Assembly (NCBI GenBank): GCA_023260175.1
Contig: JALQWD010000025.1
Span: 1-7,405 of the forward strand
Reading direction: 5' to 3'
Source: Candidatus Nanopelagicaceae bacterium
GTDB lineage: Bacteria; Actinomycetota; Actinomycetes; Nanopelagicales; Nanopelagicaceae
DNA length: 7,405 bases
Below are positions 1 to 6,283 of this stretch, piece by piece. Position 1 is the stretch's first letter, and the number at the start of each line of letters is the position of its first letter. The translations under genes and the position numbers were made by a program. The notes under the pieces are model-generated. The model saw only the letters and a list, made by a program, of their open reading frames with translations. It was not told where the DNA came from and made no database searches.

Positions 1-428
1 TCAACAACTGATGGAATGTGTGGATCAAGATCTGAGGTAGCAACTTCTAAGCGAATGCGCTGATTTTTAGTGAGCGATAGCAGCGGATAGAGCGCTACTA
101 ATTCTTGACCAGTGCGATCTGGATAGTGGACTCCTGAAACACCTAGGCACATTTCAAATTTCAATTTATCGCGAAGAATGAATGCAACTTCAACAAGTCG
201 CTCTTTCTTGACATGCAAAGTGAGTTCGCCACGGTCAACAACAACGCGAGTAATTGCATCTGAAAAATCTGGATATGCGCGCTCTAAATCATCTGCTACT
301 TGATCAAAGTAACTTCCATAAGGGCGTTCGGCAGAGCCAAAAGATGCTTGGGTGCGAACCAGCCCGCCATAACCTGAGGTATCTCCAGTGCCGGAAGCGC
401 CGAACATACCGCTTTGATCGTGAGTCAT
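1..428 (-). CDS. nuoC: NADH-quinone oxidoreductase subunit C, 5' part (runs off left edge)
   Basis: NuoC is the roughly 30 kDa subunit of the peripheral arm of respiratory complex I. It helps hold the Fe-S subunits near the quinone site on the cytoplasmic side. The 142 visible codons begin [20 protein letters not shown]. They carry the actinobacterial NuoC landmarks [10 protein letters not shown] (35-44), [12 protein letters not shown] (62-73), GVSGVHYPD (96-104) and IRLEV (125-129), ending at DPHIPSVV just before the signature region of the family. The C-terminal part lies outside the window, so completeness cannot be judged. The ATG (426-428) directly follows the nuoB stop codon with no gap (TAAATG), so translation is probably coupled to nuoB. 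It is the third gene of a nuoABC order typical of bacterial nuo operons. The family assignment is secure. Confidence 0.95.
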   Translation of the reverse strand, partial: MTHDQSGMFGASGTGDTSGYGGLVRTQASFGSAERPYGSYFDQVADDLERAYPDFSDAITRVVVDRGELTLHVKKERLVEVAFILRDKLKFEMCLGVSGVHYPDRTGQELVALYPLLSLTKNQRIRLEVATSDLDPHIPSVV

Positions 429-986
429 TTACGCCAGCAACCCCTTCATTTGAATAGTGGGCTTAGCGTTGAGTGCAGCAAGTTCAACTTCCTTAATGAT
501 TGCTTCGCGATTTGGTCCGAGTTTGGTATCACCAATCAGCGCATGGAGTTTGATAATGGCATCCATCAGCTGTTCTGGACGTGGAGGGCACCCTGGAAGA
601 TAAATATCTACCGGTACTACGTGATCAACGCCTTGAACGATTGCATAGTTATTAAACATTCCGCCTGAAGATGCACATGCGCCCATCGCGATAACCCACT
701 TTGGATTTGGCATCTGATCATAAATTTGGCGAAGAACTGGAGCCATCTTGTTTGAAAGACGACCAGCAACAATCATCAAGTCAGCTTGACGAGGTGTTGC
801 AGAGAAACGTTCCATACCAAAACGTGAAATGTCATATTTCGCAGCTGAACCAACTGCCATCATTTCGATCGCACAACATGCAAGACCGAAAGTTGCAGGC
901 CAAACCGATGACTTGCGCATGTAATTTGCAAGTCCTTCTACGGTTGTTAGTAAAAAGCCTGAAGGTAATTTTTCTTCTAAGCCCAC
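429..986 (-). CDS. nuoB: NADH-quinone oxidoreductase subunit B (N2 cluster subunit)
   Basis: NuoB (PSST family) carries iron-sulfur cluster N2, the last electron carrier before menaquinone in complex I, and sits where the peripheral arm meets the membrane. With a GTG start at 984-986 the protein has 185 residues beginning (M)GLEEKLPSG, the usual actinobacterial NuoB N-terminus. The four N2 ligands are present: tandem C37-C38 in [11 protein letters not shown]104 in MGACASSGG and C133 in [10 protein letters not shown]. Other conserved blocks are RFGMERF (55-61), [12 protein letters not shown] (65-76) and [18 protein letters not shown] (110-127). This start leaves 4 nt after the nuoA stop. An ATG upstream at 1035-1037 would add 17 unconserved residues ([10 protein letters not shown]...) lying inside nuoA, so I rejected it. 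The stop codon abuts the nuoC ATG. Confidence 0.96.
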   Translation of the reverse strand: MGLEEKLPSGFLLTTVEGLANYMRKSSVWPATFGLACCAIEMMAVGSAAKYDISRFGMERFSATPRQADLMIVAGRLSNKMAPVLRQIYDQMPNPKWVIAMGACASSGGMFNNYAIVQGVDHVVPVDIYLPGCPPRPEQLMDAIIKLHALIGDTKLGPNREAIIKEVELAALNAKPTIQMKGLLA

Positions 987-990
987 TTTT

Positions 991-1350
991 TTAGTCCCAT
1001 TCCAATCCACCGCGGCGCCACACATATGCATATGCAACGAATACGGTTCCGATGAAGAGAATCATTTCTACGAGTCCAAATAAACCAAGTTGATCAAAGG
1101 TAACTGCCCATGGATAAAGGAATACGATTTCAATGTCGAAAATGATGAAGAGCATCGCGGTTAAGAAGTACTTAACTGGAAAGCGCCCACCTTCGGCAGC
1201 TTGTGGCGACGGTTCAATGCCGCACTCGTATGGATCTAACTTTGCTCGGTTATATCTTTTAGGTCCGGTGATGGCAGCAATTCCGACTGAGAAAGCTGCG
1301 AAGCCGAGACCGATGGCACCGATGACCAAAATTGGCACGTATGGATTCAC
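991..1350 (-). CDS. nuoA: NADH-quinone oxidoreductase subunit A
   Basis: NuoA is a small membrane subunit of complex I next to the quinone-binding cavity. The 119-residue product has the expected three membrane segments (about residues 5-28, 61-81 and 88-110). It also has the family signature YECGIEP (41-47) in the first long loop and the acidic FDIEIVF motif (71-77) in the second helix. The length is normal for the family. The start is GTG (1348-1350) followed by [10 protein letters not shown]; no better start lies upstream because only 36 nt separate it from the menG stop. A TAGAAT box ends 6 nt before the GTG, suggesting that the nuo operon starts here as a leaderless transcript. Complex I built from these genes would reduce the menaquinone made by the men genes in the same window. 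Confidence 0.95.
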   Translation of the reverse strand: MNPYVPILVIGAIGLGFAAFSVGIAAITGPKRYNRAKLDPYECGIEPSPQAAEGGRFPVKYFLTAMLFIIFDIEIVFLYPWAVTFDQLGLFGLVEMILFIGTVFVAYAYVWRRGGLEWD

Positions 1351-1356
1351 GCTGGA

Positions 1357-1362
1357 ATTCTA
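1357..1362 (-). promoter_or_regulatory. Putative -10 box of the nuo operon
   Basis: The minus strand reads TAGAAT, a good match to the actinobacterial TANNNT -10 consensus, with 6 nt (TCCAGC) between it and the nuoA GTG. No Shine-Dalgarno sequence fits in that space, so transcription probably starts at or next to the GTG. The -35 position (about 1380-1385, TTCTCG) is weak. The site lies in the 36-nt gap between menG and nuoA. Inferred from sequence only. Confidence 0.45.
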
Positions 1363-1386
1363 GGCGTGCGCGAGAGATACGAGAAA

Positions 1387-2082
1387 CTAAAGTGGAGCGC
1401 TAGCGCTGTGAACTGAAACAATCCCAAAGGTGAGGTTCTTCCAGGTCGCCTTGGTCCAGCCGGCAGCCTCAATTCGCGCTGCGAGCGCGCTCTGGTTTGG
1501 CCAGGCGCGGATCGATTCGGCTAAATAGACATAGGCATCCGGGTTGGAGCTCGTCCACTTGGCGATCATCGGCAGGGCCTTCATCAGGTAGTTCATGTAA
1601 AGAATGCGAAATGGCTTCCAGGTCGGCTGGCTAAATTCGCAGACCACCAGGCGTCCGCCAGGTTTGGTCACCTTAAGCATCTCGGCCAAGGCCTTATCGA
1701 AATCCACGGTATTGCGAAGGCCAAAGGAGATAGTGACAACATCGAAGCGAGATGCCTCAAATGGGAGATTTAGCGCATCGGCCTTTGTGAAAGGAAGGTG
1801 AGGGTGGCGCTTGCGACCGGCCTCCAACATTCCTTCTGAGAAATCGGCAGGAATTACCTTCGCGCCAGCTTGCGCCAATGGAACCGATGAAGAACCGGTG
1901 CCGGCTGCTAAATCTAAAATTTCCATTCCTGGCTTCGGCGAAATAATCGCTGTGGTTTTGCGGCGCCAAGATTTTGTCTGACCCAAACTAAGTAGATCAT
2001 TTACCAAGTCATAGCGCTTTGCGACGCCATCAAACATTGCGGCGACTTCATCAGGATTCTTATCCATATTTGCGCGTGACAT
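1387..2082 (-). CDS. menG: Demethylmenaquinone methyltransferase (UbiE/MenG family)
   Basis: This enzyme uses S-adenosylmethionine to methylate demethylmenaquinone, the last step to menaquinone, at the cytoplasmic face of the membrane. The 231-residue protein has the family's first signature region (MFDGVAKRYDLVNDLLSLGQ from residue 16, then WRR 39-41) and the SAM-binding loop ILDLAAGTG (55-63). It also has the acidic D80 after strand 2, DALNLPF (102-108), FGLRN (120-124) and the second signature KPGGRLVVCEFS (140-151), followed by YLAESIRAWPNQ (186-197). Length is normal. Start ATG at 2080-2082; Met6 is a possible alternative. No ubiquinone-pathway gene is nearby while several men genes are, which supports the menaquinone role. 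It lies just upstream of nuoA on the same strand. Its 3' half is much GC-richer than its neighbours (41 of 60 bases at 1441-1500). Confidence 0.94.
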   Translation of the reverse strand: MSRANMDKNPDEVAAMFDGVAKRYDLVNDLLSLGQTKSWRRKTTAIISPKPGMEILDLAAGTGSSSVPLAQAGAKVIPADFSEGMLEAGRKRHPHLPFTKADALNLPFEASRFDVVTISFGLRNTVDFDKALAEMLKVTKPGGRLVVCEFSQPTWKPFRILYMNYLMKALPMIAKWTSSNPDAYVYLAESIRAWPNQSALAARIEAAGWTKATWKNLTFGIVSVHSASAPL

Positions 2083-2089
2083 GTTCCCT

Positions 2090-2117
2090 ATTCTGCCCTA
2101 TTTATGAAGAATTCCAA
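2090..2117 (-). promoter_or_regulatory. Putative menG promoter
   Basis: On the minus strand a TTGGAA box (2112-2117) is followed after 16 nt by CAGAAT (2090-2095), a plausible -35/-10 pair. The -10 ends 7 nt before the menG ATG, so the mRNA would be leaderless or nearly so. An AGGG just before the ATG could alternatively be a weak ribosome binding site if transcription starts further upstream. It lies in the 55-bp divergent region shared with bioY. Confidence 0.35.
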
Positions 2118-2125
2118 GCCGCCTA

Positions 2126-2131
2126 TACACT
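2126..2131 (+). promoter_or_regulatory. Putative -10 box of bioY-menF
   Basis: TACACT fits TANNNT and ends 6 nt before the bioY ATG (2138-2140), again pointing to a leaderless transcript. The overlapping TATACA (2124-2129) is an alternative reading. No convincing -35 is visible, and no Shine-Dalgarno sequence precedes the ATG. I saw no inverted repeat resembling a BirA or BioQ operator in this region. Confidence 0.3.
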
Positions 2132-2137
2132 TCTCAA

Positions 2138-2713
2138 ATGTCTTCCATCTCTCTGACATCACGCGTTCTTCCACGCACCTCTCCACTAACTAAGGCGCTG
2201 CTTGTTACAGGCGGCGCGTTATTTCTGGGTGCGCTCGCACAAGTTGCAGTACCAGTTCCAGGTTCGCCGGTTCCAGTAACAGGTCAAACTCTTGGCGTGC
2301 TACTTCTTGCAACTGCATATGGCGCAAATATGGGAGCAGCTACATTCTTGCTTTACCTACTTATTGGTTTCGCTGGTGCTCCGGTTTTTGCAGGTCACGG
2401 TTACGGAATCGAACGCTTAGTTGGACCAACAGGTGGCTACTTAGTTGGAATGCTGATTGCTTCTTGGGTTTTGGGGGCGCTCGCAGGACGCAAGTGGGAT
2501 CAGAAGCTTTTTAGCGCAATAACCACAATGATTATTGGTGATGTAATTATTTTTGCATTAGGTCTTATCTGGTTACAGCAGTACACCGGAAAAGATTGGG
2601 CTTGGGCAATGAGTGCCGGCTTAACTCCATTTATTTTCGGCGAAGTTCTAAAGATTGCAATTGCAGGAACTTCGCTTCCTACAGTTTGGAAGGTCGTTGA
2701 CCGCTCGCGTTAA
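2138..2713 (+). CDS. bioY: BioY-family biotin transporter substrate-binding (S) component
   Basis: BioY is the membrane S-component that captures biotin for ECF-type transporters; some BioY proteins also work without a dedicated ECF module. The 191-residue protein is strongly hydrophobic, with about six membrane segments. It carries the BioY landmarks VPVPGSPVPVTGQT (38-51), LLYLLIGFAGAPVFAG (71-86), GPTGGYLVG (96-104) and, near the C-terminus, PFIFGEVLK (164-172). The last block is usually PF..GD..K in the family, so an Asp-to-Glu change may be present at residue 169. No bioM/bioN (ATPase/EcfT) or biotin synthesis gene is in the window. Its 3' end overlaps the start of menF, so the two are probably one transcript, an unexpected partnership between vitamin uptake and quinone synthesis. 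The family call is secure; the biotin substrate is inferred from the family. Confidence 0.93.
   Translation: MSSISLTSRVLPRTSPLTKALLVTGGALFLGALAQVAVPVPGSPVPVTGQTLGVLLLATAYGANMGAATFLLYLLIGFAGAPVFAGHGYGIERLVGPTGGYLVGMLIASWVLGALAGRKWDQKLFSAITTMIIGDVIIFALGLIWLQQYTGKDWAWAMSAGLTPFIFGEVLKIAIAGTSLPTVWKVVDRSR
2688..2699 (+). promoter_or_regulatory. Ribosome binding site and TTG start of menF inside bioY
   Basis: GGAAGG (2688-2693) lies 3 nt before an in-frame TTG (2697-2699). Between this TTG and the conserved GEGLVGWG block there is no in-frame ATG, GTG or TTG, so menF must start within bioY. Earlier TTG codons at 2655 and 2661 lack a visible Shine-Dalgarno sequence. The spacing is shorter than usual, so the exact start is uncertain. 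Confidence 0.5.
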
Positions 2714-3905
2714 TACAACTCGGTTAGGTGCACATCTTCCTTTATTAGAACTGCTACCTGACCAAAATCCGCTTACCTGGGTTCGAAATGGCGAAGGTTT
2801 AGTTGGCTGGGGAGTTTACGATTCCATTACAGTCAAAGGCCCAAATCGCTTTGATGATGCACGTAAATGGTGGCACCAACATTTAGATTCATTTGAAATA
2901 AATAACGAAGTACATGGCCCAGGAACCGGTCCTGTTCTTTTTACTTCATTCTCTTTTGATGAAAACGAAGATAGCGAACTTGTAATTCCAAAGGTGATTG
3001 TTGGTGCACGTAATCAATCAACGTGGATTACTTGGATTGGCAACGAACCTCAGCCAAAGCTTTTAGATCGTGCAGCATCTAGCCAGTTACCTAAGATTAA
3101 ATGGCGCGAAAGCGATGTTGATTCTTGGAAAGAAAAAGTGCTTACTGCGGTTTCTGAAATTCAAGAGGATGTTCTAGATAAAGTGGTGTTAGCGCGCGAA
3201 ATCGTGGCTGATGCTGAATCCGAAATCGATGTACGTGGTGTGCTCAGAAATTTATCAAAGGAATACCCAGGAACTTGGGTCTATTCAAATAAAGGTCTAA
3301 TCGGTGCTACTCCTGAACTATTAATTCGCCTGAACAATTCGATGGTGGTCTCACGTGTTTTAGCCGGAACCATTAGCAAAACTGGCGACGATGATAAAGA
3401 TCTTGCTCTAGCTGCCTCTTTAGCTCGATCATCTAAAGATTTAGAAGAGCACGAATATGCAGTTAGATCAGTAGCAGATGCCCTTGCGCCATTTTGCACA
3501 TCTACAAATGTGCCAGATGCGCCATTTGTACTTCATCTTTCGAATGTTATGCATTTAGCGACAGATGTAACTGGTGCAATTAAAGATAGTCATAAGGTTG
3601 TAGATATCTTCTCAATCCTTTCCAAACTTCACCCTTCTGCTGCTGTATGTGGCACGCCTACAAATATTGCTGCTTCTCTAATCAAACGCATCGAAGGAAT
3701 TAATCGCCGCCGTTATGCCGGACCAATTGGTTGGGTTGATGCTAAAGGTGATGGCGAACAAGGAATTGCTTTACGTTGTGGTTACATCAACGGCAAAGAA
3801 GTGCATGCCTTTGCAGGATGTGGAATTGTTGCTGGATCAGATGCTTCTCGTGAAGTTGCCGAAAGTCAGGCGAAGTTCCTACCGATAATTAACGCGCTGA
3901 GCTAA
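2697..3905 (+). CDS. menF: Menaquinone-specific isochorismate synthase
   Basis: MenF converts chorismate to isochorismate, the committed step to menaquinone, in the cytoplasm with Mg2+. From the TTG start the protein has 402 residues, a normal length. Visible chorismate-enzyme motifs are KVVLARE (K162, the lysine that activates water in isochorismate synthases, where anthranilate synthases differ), GATPELL (203-209, E207 as the likely general acid), AGTI (223-226) and LEEHEYAV (249-256). Further on are HLSNVMHL (280-287), LHPSAAVCGTP (311-321), YAGPIGW (340-346) and GDGEQGIALR (351-360). A salicylate synthase is less likely given the men neighbours. The gene overlaps bioY by 17 nt at its start and converges on menD with a 27-bp overlap at its end, which leaves no room for a terminator between them. 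Confidence 0.93.
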   Translation: MTARVNTTRLGAHLPLLELLPDQNPLTWVRNGEGLVGWGVYDSITVKGPNRFDDARKWWHQHLDSFEINNEVHGPGTGPVLFTSFSFDENEDSELVIPKVIVGARNQSTWITWIGNEPQPKLLDRAASSQLPKIKWRESDVDSWKEKVLTAVSEIQEDVLDKVVLAREIVADAESEIDVRGVLRNLSKEYPGTWVYSNKGLIGATPELLIRLNNSMVVSRVLAGTISKTGDDDKDLALAASLARSSKDLEEHEYAVRSVADALAPFCTSTNVPDAPFVLHLSNVMHLATDVTGAIKDSHKVVDIFSILSKLHPSAAVCGTPTNIAASLIKRIEGINRRRYAGPIGWVDAKGDGEQGIALRCGYINGKEVHAFAGCGIVAGSDASREVAESQAKFLPIINALS

Positions 3906-5348
3906 CTCTTTAATTAGAGACGCATTGCTCTCGCGACTTGGCATTTGCAGAACTGCCACTTCAAATTTACTTGGCGGACTCATAAATTGTTTTAAGGTTC
4001 TCAAATCATCAATCTCTGTAACAGACAATTTGAAAGCGCTAGCAATTTCAAAAATATCCTGGCCGTGAGGCGTGCCAAAAATCTTTTCAAAACCTTTAAC
4101 ACCTGCTTGTGGCAAAGTTGAGAAGATTCCGCCACCATCATTATTTACAACTATTAATTTCAATTTAAGCTCTTCTTGATTTACTAAAGCTGTTAAATCA
4201 TGCAAGAAAGATAGATCTCCAACAACCGCATAAGTGCATTCTCGTTTTGATGCTATGCCTAGAGCAGTAGATAAATTGCCATCTATTCCTGCTAAGCCGC
4301 GATTGGCAAAGACTTCTACGCCATCTCTTGGATGAGCAAAGCTCTCAAAATCTCTAATCGGGCGTGAAGAAGAGATAAATAATGAGGCGCCGATGGGCAA
4401 ATTCTGCGCAATACATTGTGCAACAGAAGGTTCATCCCAGCCATCCAAAGAAATTAAATCGCTTTGAATCTGCCATTTCTCTGCACTGCCCAAAATCGTA
4501 GGAATATCAGAAAAGATTTTTGTAGCGCTTCGTTTAGGGTCAACTTTTGAAGTACGTGGATCAATAACATAAACCTCTTTGGCTTTAGCGATTAGAGAGT
4601 TGGTACTTCTAGATAAAGTGGTTCGACCAACAACAATTGCCCAATCGATTTCTAGTTGAGAGCTAAAGAGCGCAGCATGCGCAATTGCATCTGGATATGC
4701 AAGTGGATTCTCTGCAATGACTGGAATATCAAGCGCTTCAGCAAATTCTGTGACATCAATTCCGTCATGACCAACGACGATAATTCCTTTTCCGGAAGGA
4801 ACTTCAAAAAGTTCAGTATGAAAATCTGGTTCGATTAATTCTTTCTCAGTTAAATCGCTTAACCAATTACTTTTATCTTCAGATAAAAGTGGTTCATCAA
4901 ATTCGAGATTAATGTGCGTTGGACCAGTTGCATGCAATTCATAATTCTCATTGCTAAAGAATCTTCCGCAATTAAATATGTTGATCTGATTTGTAGTTTG
5001 ATTTGCGCCGGTGAAACGAAGTCTTTCTGGACGATCTGCACTAAGAACAATTAGAGGTAAATCAGAATGATGCGCCTCTAAAAATGCAGGATAGTAATTA
5101 GCAACCGCGGTGCCACTAGTGCAGACCACGACCGCCGGATGGCTGGTTGCTTTAGTAATTCCTAGTGCAAAGAATGCAGCGGTACGTTCATCAATTCGGA
5201 CATGTAAATCAATTAAGCCTCTAGCTTCGGCTTCATAAAGGGCAATTGATAGCGGTGCATTTCTAGAGCCAGGGCTGAGAACAAAATCAGTTATTCCGTG
5301 CTCGATAAAGTCACGGATAACTCTGCGCGCTAATTCCGTGCTTGCCAT
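3879..5348 (-). CDS. menD: SEPHCHC synthase, compact form
   Basis: MenD is a thiamine-diphosphate enzyme that joins 2-oxoglutarate (after decarboxylation) to isochorismate, giving SEPHCHC. Visible motifs are SPGSRNAPL (25-33), DERTAAFFALG (53-63, with E54 the cofactor-activating glutamate), CTSGTAVANYYPA (76-88), SADRPERLRFTGANQT (103-118), RPIRDF (329-334) and NRGLAGIDG (349-357). The ThDP/Mg2+ site is GDLSFLHDL (377-385) with VNNDGGGIF (401-409). The protein has 489 residues, whereas family members are commonly about 540-580. Much of the difference seems to lie between GRFF (128-131) and GPTHINLEF (142-150), where relatives have a longer helical stretch. All recognised active-site motifs remain, so it is probably functional. 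It is the last gene of menB-menC-menD, overlaps menC by 19 nt, and ends inside the tail of menF. Base composition is locally very AT-rich (13 G+C of 60 at 4141-4200). Confidence 0.94.
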   Translation of the reverse strand: MASTELARRVIRDFIEHGITDFVLSPGSRNAPLSIALYEAEARGLIDLHVRIDERTAAFFALGITKATSHPAVVVCTSGTAVANYYPAFLEAHHSDLPLIVLSADRPERLRFTGANQTTNQINIFNCGRFFSNENYELHATGPTHINLEFDEPLLSEDKSNWLSDLTEKELIEPDFHTELFEVPSGKGIIVVGHDGIDVTEFAEALDIPVIAENPLAYPDAIAHAALFSSQLEIDWAIVVGRTTLSRSTNSLIAKAKEVYVIDPRTSKVDPKRSATKIFSDIPTILGSAEKWQIQSDLISLDGWDEPSVAQCIAQNLPIGASLFISSSRPIRDFESFAHPRDGVEVFANRGLAGIDGNLSTALGIASKRECTYAVVGDLSFLHDLTALVNQEELKLKLIVVNNDGGGIFSTLPQAGVKGFEKIFGTPHGQDIFEIASAFKLSVTEIDDLRTLKQFMSPPSKFEVAVLQMPSRESNASLIKELAQRVNYR

Positions 5349-6283
5349 ACTTCAAAACTATCGCGAATTCGATTTTCCCACCATGTAATGCGCTCTGGTG
5401 CGGCTTGATAATTAAGCATCCCGCTTGGATTTACCGTGGTTACCTTCATTCGACCATCCGTAATCGGAAGATCAGCAACATCATTGGCCAGTAATTTGCC
5501 TGTTCCTAAACCGCAGGCGAACTTTAACTCCGGAAGCGCGGCAGCCAATTTAATGCCATGCGAAATTCCAACTGCAGATTCCAGTGCGCTGGATACAACT
5601 ACCGGCAACTTATGGTGAGCTGCAATTGCCTTTGCGCGACTGATGCCACCAAGTGGCGAAACTTTCAACATCAAAATTTCGCAAGCGCCATTTAGATCTA
5701 TCGCAAATGGATCCGCAGCCTTTCTTATGACCTCATCCCCCACAACTGGGATTGGTAATTGAAGTTCACGTAGTTCATCTAATGTTGCAACCGGCTGCTC
5801 GATATATTCAATCTTCTCAATTCCAATTCGATCAATGATTTGTGCAATCGAATCTGTTGCTTCTTTAACGCTCCATCCGCCATTAACATCTAGTCGAACT
5901 TTGAATTTTGGATTTACTGCAAGCGCATTTTCGATGCGAGCAATATCTAAATTCAAATCTCCGCCAACTTTTATTTTTACAACTTTTGCTCCTGGATACC
6001 AACTTAAAATATTGGCAACATCAATTTTGGTATCTACAGATGGCAGAGTTGCATTAATCTCTACTTCATCACGATGTGTAAGCGGCAACTGACCAAATGC
6101 AGCTTCAATACCGGCGCCAAGCCAGTATGCAGCTTCTTCTGTTTCGTACTCCAGAAATGGTGAAAATTCGCCCCAGCCATTTGGACCTTTAAATAGCGCA
6201 ACTTCTCGCTTAGTTACCGAGCGGAAATTTGTGCGCGTCGGCAGAGAGAGAACCTGCAGCGAAGCAAGTATTTCGTTAAGCAT
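5330..6283 (-). CDS. menC: o-Succinylbenzoate synthase
   Basis: MenC, of the enolase superfamily, dehydrates SHCHC to o-succinylbenzoate in the cytoplasm. The 317-residue protein has a capping domain containing GPNGWGEFSPFLEYE (33-47) and then the barrel. Catalytic residues can be placed: K103-x-K105 (VVKIKVGG), metal ligands D132 (RLDVNGGW), E162 (IEYIEQP) and D183 (VVGDEV), and the second catalytic lysine K207 (LMLKVSPLGG). SALESAVGISHG (232-243) and ACGLGTGKLL (256-265) are also typical. Length is normal and no key residue is missing. Its ATG shares a base with the menB stop (TAATG on the minus strand) and its end overlaps menD by 19 nt, which suggests tight translational coupling. MenH, which would supply its substrate, is not in the window. 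N-acylamino acid racemase activity, seen in some relatives, cannot be excluded but the context favours MenC. Confidence 0.95.
   Translation of the reverse strand: MLNEILASLQVLSLPTRTNFRSVTKREVALFKGPNGWGEFSPFLEYETEEAAYWLGAGIEAAFGQLPLTHRDEVEINATLPSVDTKIDVANILSWYPGAKVVKIKVGGDLNLDIARIENALAVNPKFKVRLDVNGGWSVKEATDSIAQIIDRIGIEKIEYIEQPVATLDELRELQLPIPVVGDEVIRKAADPFAIDLNGACEILMLKVSPLGGISRAKAIAAHHKLPVVVSSALESAVGISHGIKLAAALPELKFACGLGTGKLLANDVADLPITDGRMKVTTVNPSGMLNYQAAPERITWWENRIRDSFEVWQARN

Noticed and set aside
701..994. A plus-strand open frame of 97 codons, and a similar one at 414-668.
   Set aside because: Both are antisense to nuoB, which has complete Fe-S motifs. Neither translation shows any recognisable pattern.
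1023..1034. A CATATGCATATG near-palindromic repeat.
   Set aside because: It is explained by coding for AYAYV in the last helix of NuoA. There is no further copy nearby and no sign of an operator.
987..1037. A 17-residue upstream extension of NuoB starting at an ATG ([10 protein letters not shown]...).
   Set aside because: It lies inside nuoA and shows no NuoB conservation. The GTG at 984-986 gives the standard (M)[10 protein letters not shown]-terminus and a 4-nt gap.
2655..2696. An earlier TTG start for menF, which would add 14 residues (starting MQLQELRFLQ).
   Set aside because: There is no ribosome binding site before it, the added residues repeat bioY coding sequence in another frame, and homologues start close to the TTRLGAHL region.
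3850..3950. A bidirectional terminator at the menF/menD convergence.
   Set aside because: The region is coding on both strands and I could find no clear GC-rich hairpin followed by a T-run.
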